From Fimbriimonadia bacterium (GTDB taxonomy: Bacteria > Armatimonadota > Fimbriimonadia > Fimbriimonadales > Fimbriimonadaceae): a stretch of 7,723 nucleotides of DNA. The stretch is taken from positions 1 to 7,723 of the forward strand of contig JALGXY010000412.1 of assembly GCA_029824495.1 (NCBI GenBank). Direction: 5' to 3'. The first letter of the stretch is position 1, and every line of letters begins with the position of its first letter. The notes under the pieces were generated by a model that saw nothing but the letters and a program-made list of their open reading frames with translations, made no database searches and was not told where the DNA came from. This document shows positions 6,241-7,723 of the stretch, in pieces. A program made the position numbers and the translations under genes.

Positions 6241-6914
6241 GATTCGCCGCAGCCGTCTTTGATTTTGACGGTCTGATTGCAGATACAGAGACGCCCGAGT
6301 TTGAAAGCTGGGCAGAAGAGTTTGGTCTATTCGACCAGACTCTTCTCCTTTCAGACTGGATCAAATGCGTCGGCCAGGCTCCAGGGGTCTGGAATCCGCT
6401 CGATCACCTGGAATCGCTTCTTGGCCGCTCAGTGGACCAGGAATCCGTGCTGAAGAGACGGCGGAAGAGGCTGGTGGGCATGATGCCGGAGCTGACCTTT
6501 CGACCAGGCGTCCCGGCAATCCTTGATCAGCTCGAAGCAGCATCGATCCCGTTTGGGATTGCGTCGAACAGCACCGTTGAATGGGTTGATGAACACCTCA
6601 AGATCATCGGTCTGCGTGACCGATTCGAGGTGATCTGGACCAGAGACCGGGTGATACAGGCCAAGCCGGCGCCGTACAGCTACCTGGCGGCCTGCTCGGA
6701 GCTGAACGTGGATCCGGAGGAGGCGATCGCTTTTGAGGACTCCAACAGCGGCACTGTTGCGGCAGTCACTGCAGGGCTCTACTGTGTGGCTGTACCATCG
6801 AGGATCACGGAGTCGATGGACTTTTCTGAGGCCGACGAAGTGATCGACAGCTTTGACGAGATCACGGTCGAAGATCTAGCAGGGCGCTTTAGAAAGGCAC
6901 GTCAGCCAGCTTAG
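6237..6914 (+). CDS. HAD-superfamily hydrolase, beta-phosphoglucomutase-like, with apparent ATA start
   Basis: 225 residues if translation begins at ATA 6237. All HAD motifs are present: I, FDFDGLIADTE with nucleophile Asp9 and acid/base Asp11; II, Ser110 in IASNS; III, Lys143 in QAKPAP; IV, Glu167-Asp168 in AFEDSNSG. Residues about 16-85 form a helical C1 cap. The DGLIADTE form and cap placement fit the beta-phosphoglucomutase/small sugar-phosphate phosphatase branch; the substrate is unknown. The first ordinary start codon in frame is GTG 6432, which would drop motif I and the cap and leave a dead enzyme, so it must be wrong. ATA overlaps the kinase stop as ATAG, with AGAGGT six bases upstream. 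A single G-to-A change at 6239, real or a sequencing error, would explain it. The 3' end overlaps the opposing isomerase gene by 26 bp. Confidence 0.85.
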   Translation: MGFAAAVFDFDGLIADTETPEFESWAEEFGLFDQTLLLSDWIKCVGQAPGVWNPLDHLESLLGRSVDQESVLKRRRKRLVGMMPELTFRPGVPAILDQLEAASIPFGIASNSTVEWVDEHLKIIGLRDRFEVIWTRDRVIQAKPAPYSYLAACSELNVDPEEAIAFEDSNSGTVAAVTAGLYCVAVPSRITESMDFSEADEVIDSFDEITVEDLAGRFRKARQPA

Positions 6915-7723
6915 CCTTGAGCACATTGATGTAGTCGATGTTTTCCGGATCGACCTCATACATTGCGGCTAGATAGAGCGAGACAAAGTCGCCCAGCAGT
7001 GTCAGAGTCAGCATCTTCTCAAGAAGAGTGTCACCGATGCAGTCTGCAAAGATGTTGGTCGCCTGCTCCTGAATCAGCTCAGGAACAATTGCGCCTCTTG
7101 CAGCCATCTTCGGAATCTCGTCGCCAGAGCGAAGAGTGACAAGAGCCCAGCCGTTGGGTGACTGCTTGTCAGCATTGACCCAGCCGAGCAGCTCGTTGTG
7201 ACACAGCTCCGGATAGGTGTGCGCGAAACACATCGCTTTGGCGTTCTCGCAGATCTGGCCTTTCCACCTGCTTGCTGCCGCTCCCTGCCACGATCCGAGA
7301 CCATAGACGACGACAGGCTTATTAAACATCGCCTTTGCCATCACCTTGGCTGGATTCTTGTCGCCCTGAACCTCGATCGCCCAGAGCTTCACAGCCTCTT
7401 CGAGGCACGAATTCAGAGCCTGGTAATTCTGCGAGGGCAGCAGCCCCATCCTGACTGCAGCCTCGAGTACGGGCATCATCAGGAAGCCCATCGCAGTGCG
7501 GGGCGGCTGGCCGGCCGGAATCCGGATAACGGGATAGCCGTCCGCTGCTCCGAGGTCGGCAAGCTTGCCGCCAGATGTGACAATCACGATCTGGCAGCCG
7601 AGCGCCTTGGCCTGATCATAGGCCGCTAAAGTCTCTTCGGTGTTGCCTGAATAGCTGGTCGCAAACACAAGTGTGTTGCTGTTCACCCAGCTCGGCAATG
7701 AATAGTCTCGATTGACGAGGAAC
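6889..7723 (-). CDS. Bifunctional phosphoglucose/phosphomannose isomerase (SIS domains), N-terminus cut by window edge
   Basis: The last 277 residues of a SIS-fold sugar-phosphate isomerase; the reading frame continues open past 7723, and about 50-80 N-terminal residues are missing by comparison with the 320-350-residue family. Diagnostic parts are the phosphate-binding loop SYSGNTEET, the second-domain segment SRWKGQICENAKA, the active-site-bearing PELCHNELLGW, and the C-terminal LLGDFVSLYLA with the following VDP. These match the archaeal/bacterial PGI/PMI family that interconverts fructose 6-phosphate with glucose 6-phosphate and mannose 6-phosphate, linking glycolysis to mannose and glycan precursors in the cytoplasm. 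An apparent internal TTG start at 7698 should be ignored, since homologous sequence (FLVNRDYSLPSWV) continues upstream. Its tail overlaps the HAD gene. Confidence 0.92.
   Translation of the reverse strand, partial: FLVNRDYSLPSWVNSNTLVFATSYSGNTEETLAAYDQAKALGCQIVIVTSGGKLADLGAADGYPVIRIPAGQPPRTAMGFLMMPVLEAAVRMGLLPSQNYQALNSCLEEAVKLWAIEVQGDKNPAKVMAKAMFNKPVVVYGLGSWQGAAASRWKGQICENAKAMCFAHTYPELCHNELLGWVNADKQSPNGWALVTLRSGDEIPKMAARGAIVPELIQEQATNIFADCIGDTLLEKMLTLTLLGDFVSLYLAAMYEVDPENIDYINVLKAKLADVPF

Noticed and set aside
6432..6914. HAD gene starting at GTG 6432
   Set aside because: It would remove motif I with the nucleophile Asp and most of the cap, although those residues are perfectly conserved just upstream in the same frame.
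7120..7132. Possible loss of a conserved His in the isomerase (GDEIPK where I recall DEHP in some homologues)
   Set aside because: The comparison rests on memory of distant members and the alignment is uncertain; an alignment with characterised PGI/PMI enzymes is needed before calling a missing residue.
1..7723. Search for CRISPR arrays, insertion sequences, toxin-antitoxin or phage-defence genes, tRNAs and riboswitches
   Set aside because: No spaced repeats, terminal inverted repeats, transposase motifs, tRNA-like folds or leader long enough for a riboswitch were seen; coding density leaves almost no room.

Overview
The window carries nine protein-coding genes, two of them cut by the window edges, packed almost without gaps. 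I see no RNA genes, mobile elements, CRISPR arrays or phage genes. By eye it is moderately GC-rich. Start sites mostly lack a Shine-Dalgarno sequence, and at least two genes have a -10 box placed so that transcription should begin at or next to the start codon (leaderless mRNA). With a family-type bifunctional phosphoglucose/phosphomannose isomerase and a J-domain/WD40 fusion, this fits a free-living non-proteobacterial bacterium (Armatimonadota, Actinobacteriota, Chloroflexota or Deinococcota would all be reasonable). That placement is an inference; there is no marker gene here.

Layout. Left block, minus strand (1-1734): a three-gene operon read leftwards, a multi-pass membrane protein of unknown function, then a small single-pass membrane-anchored protein, then an M55-family D-aminopeptidase (DppA-like) running off the left edge. 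Both junctions are ATGA stop/start overlaps, so the three should be translationally coupled. Middle block: divergent from the operon, a TTG-started J-domain protein with seven WD40 repeats (1795-2958), followed 13 bp later by an endonuclease/exonuclease/phosphatase-fold hydrolase (2972-3721), which meets tail-to-tail with a stand-alone Lon N-terminal-domain protein (3708-4376, minus). Right block: after a 157-bp divergent spacer, a soluble GAF-PAS histidine kinase without a neighbouring response regulator (4534-6240), overlapped by a HAD phosphatase/phosphomutase gene whose only suitable start is ATA preceded by a good Shine-Dalgarno (6237-6914). This gene collides tail-to-tail with a bifunctional phosphoglucose/phosphomannose isomerase (6889 to beyond the right edge, minus).

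How they fit together. The neighbourhood reads as core and housekeeping chromosome rather than an accessory island. The clear functional unit is the left operon (two unknown membrane proteins plus a D-amino-peptide hydrolase, suggesting peptide or cell-wall turnover at or near the membrane). The kinase-HAD pair is co-transcribed by position. The points most worth a second look are the ATA start of the HAD gene, the leaderless promoter architecture, the J-domain/seven-blade propeller fusion, and the two uncharacterised proteins coupled to the D-aminopeptidase.
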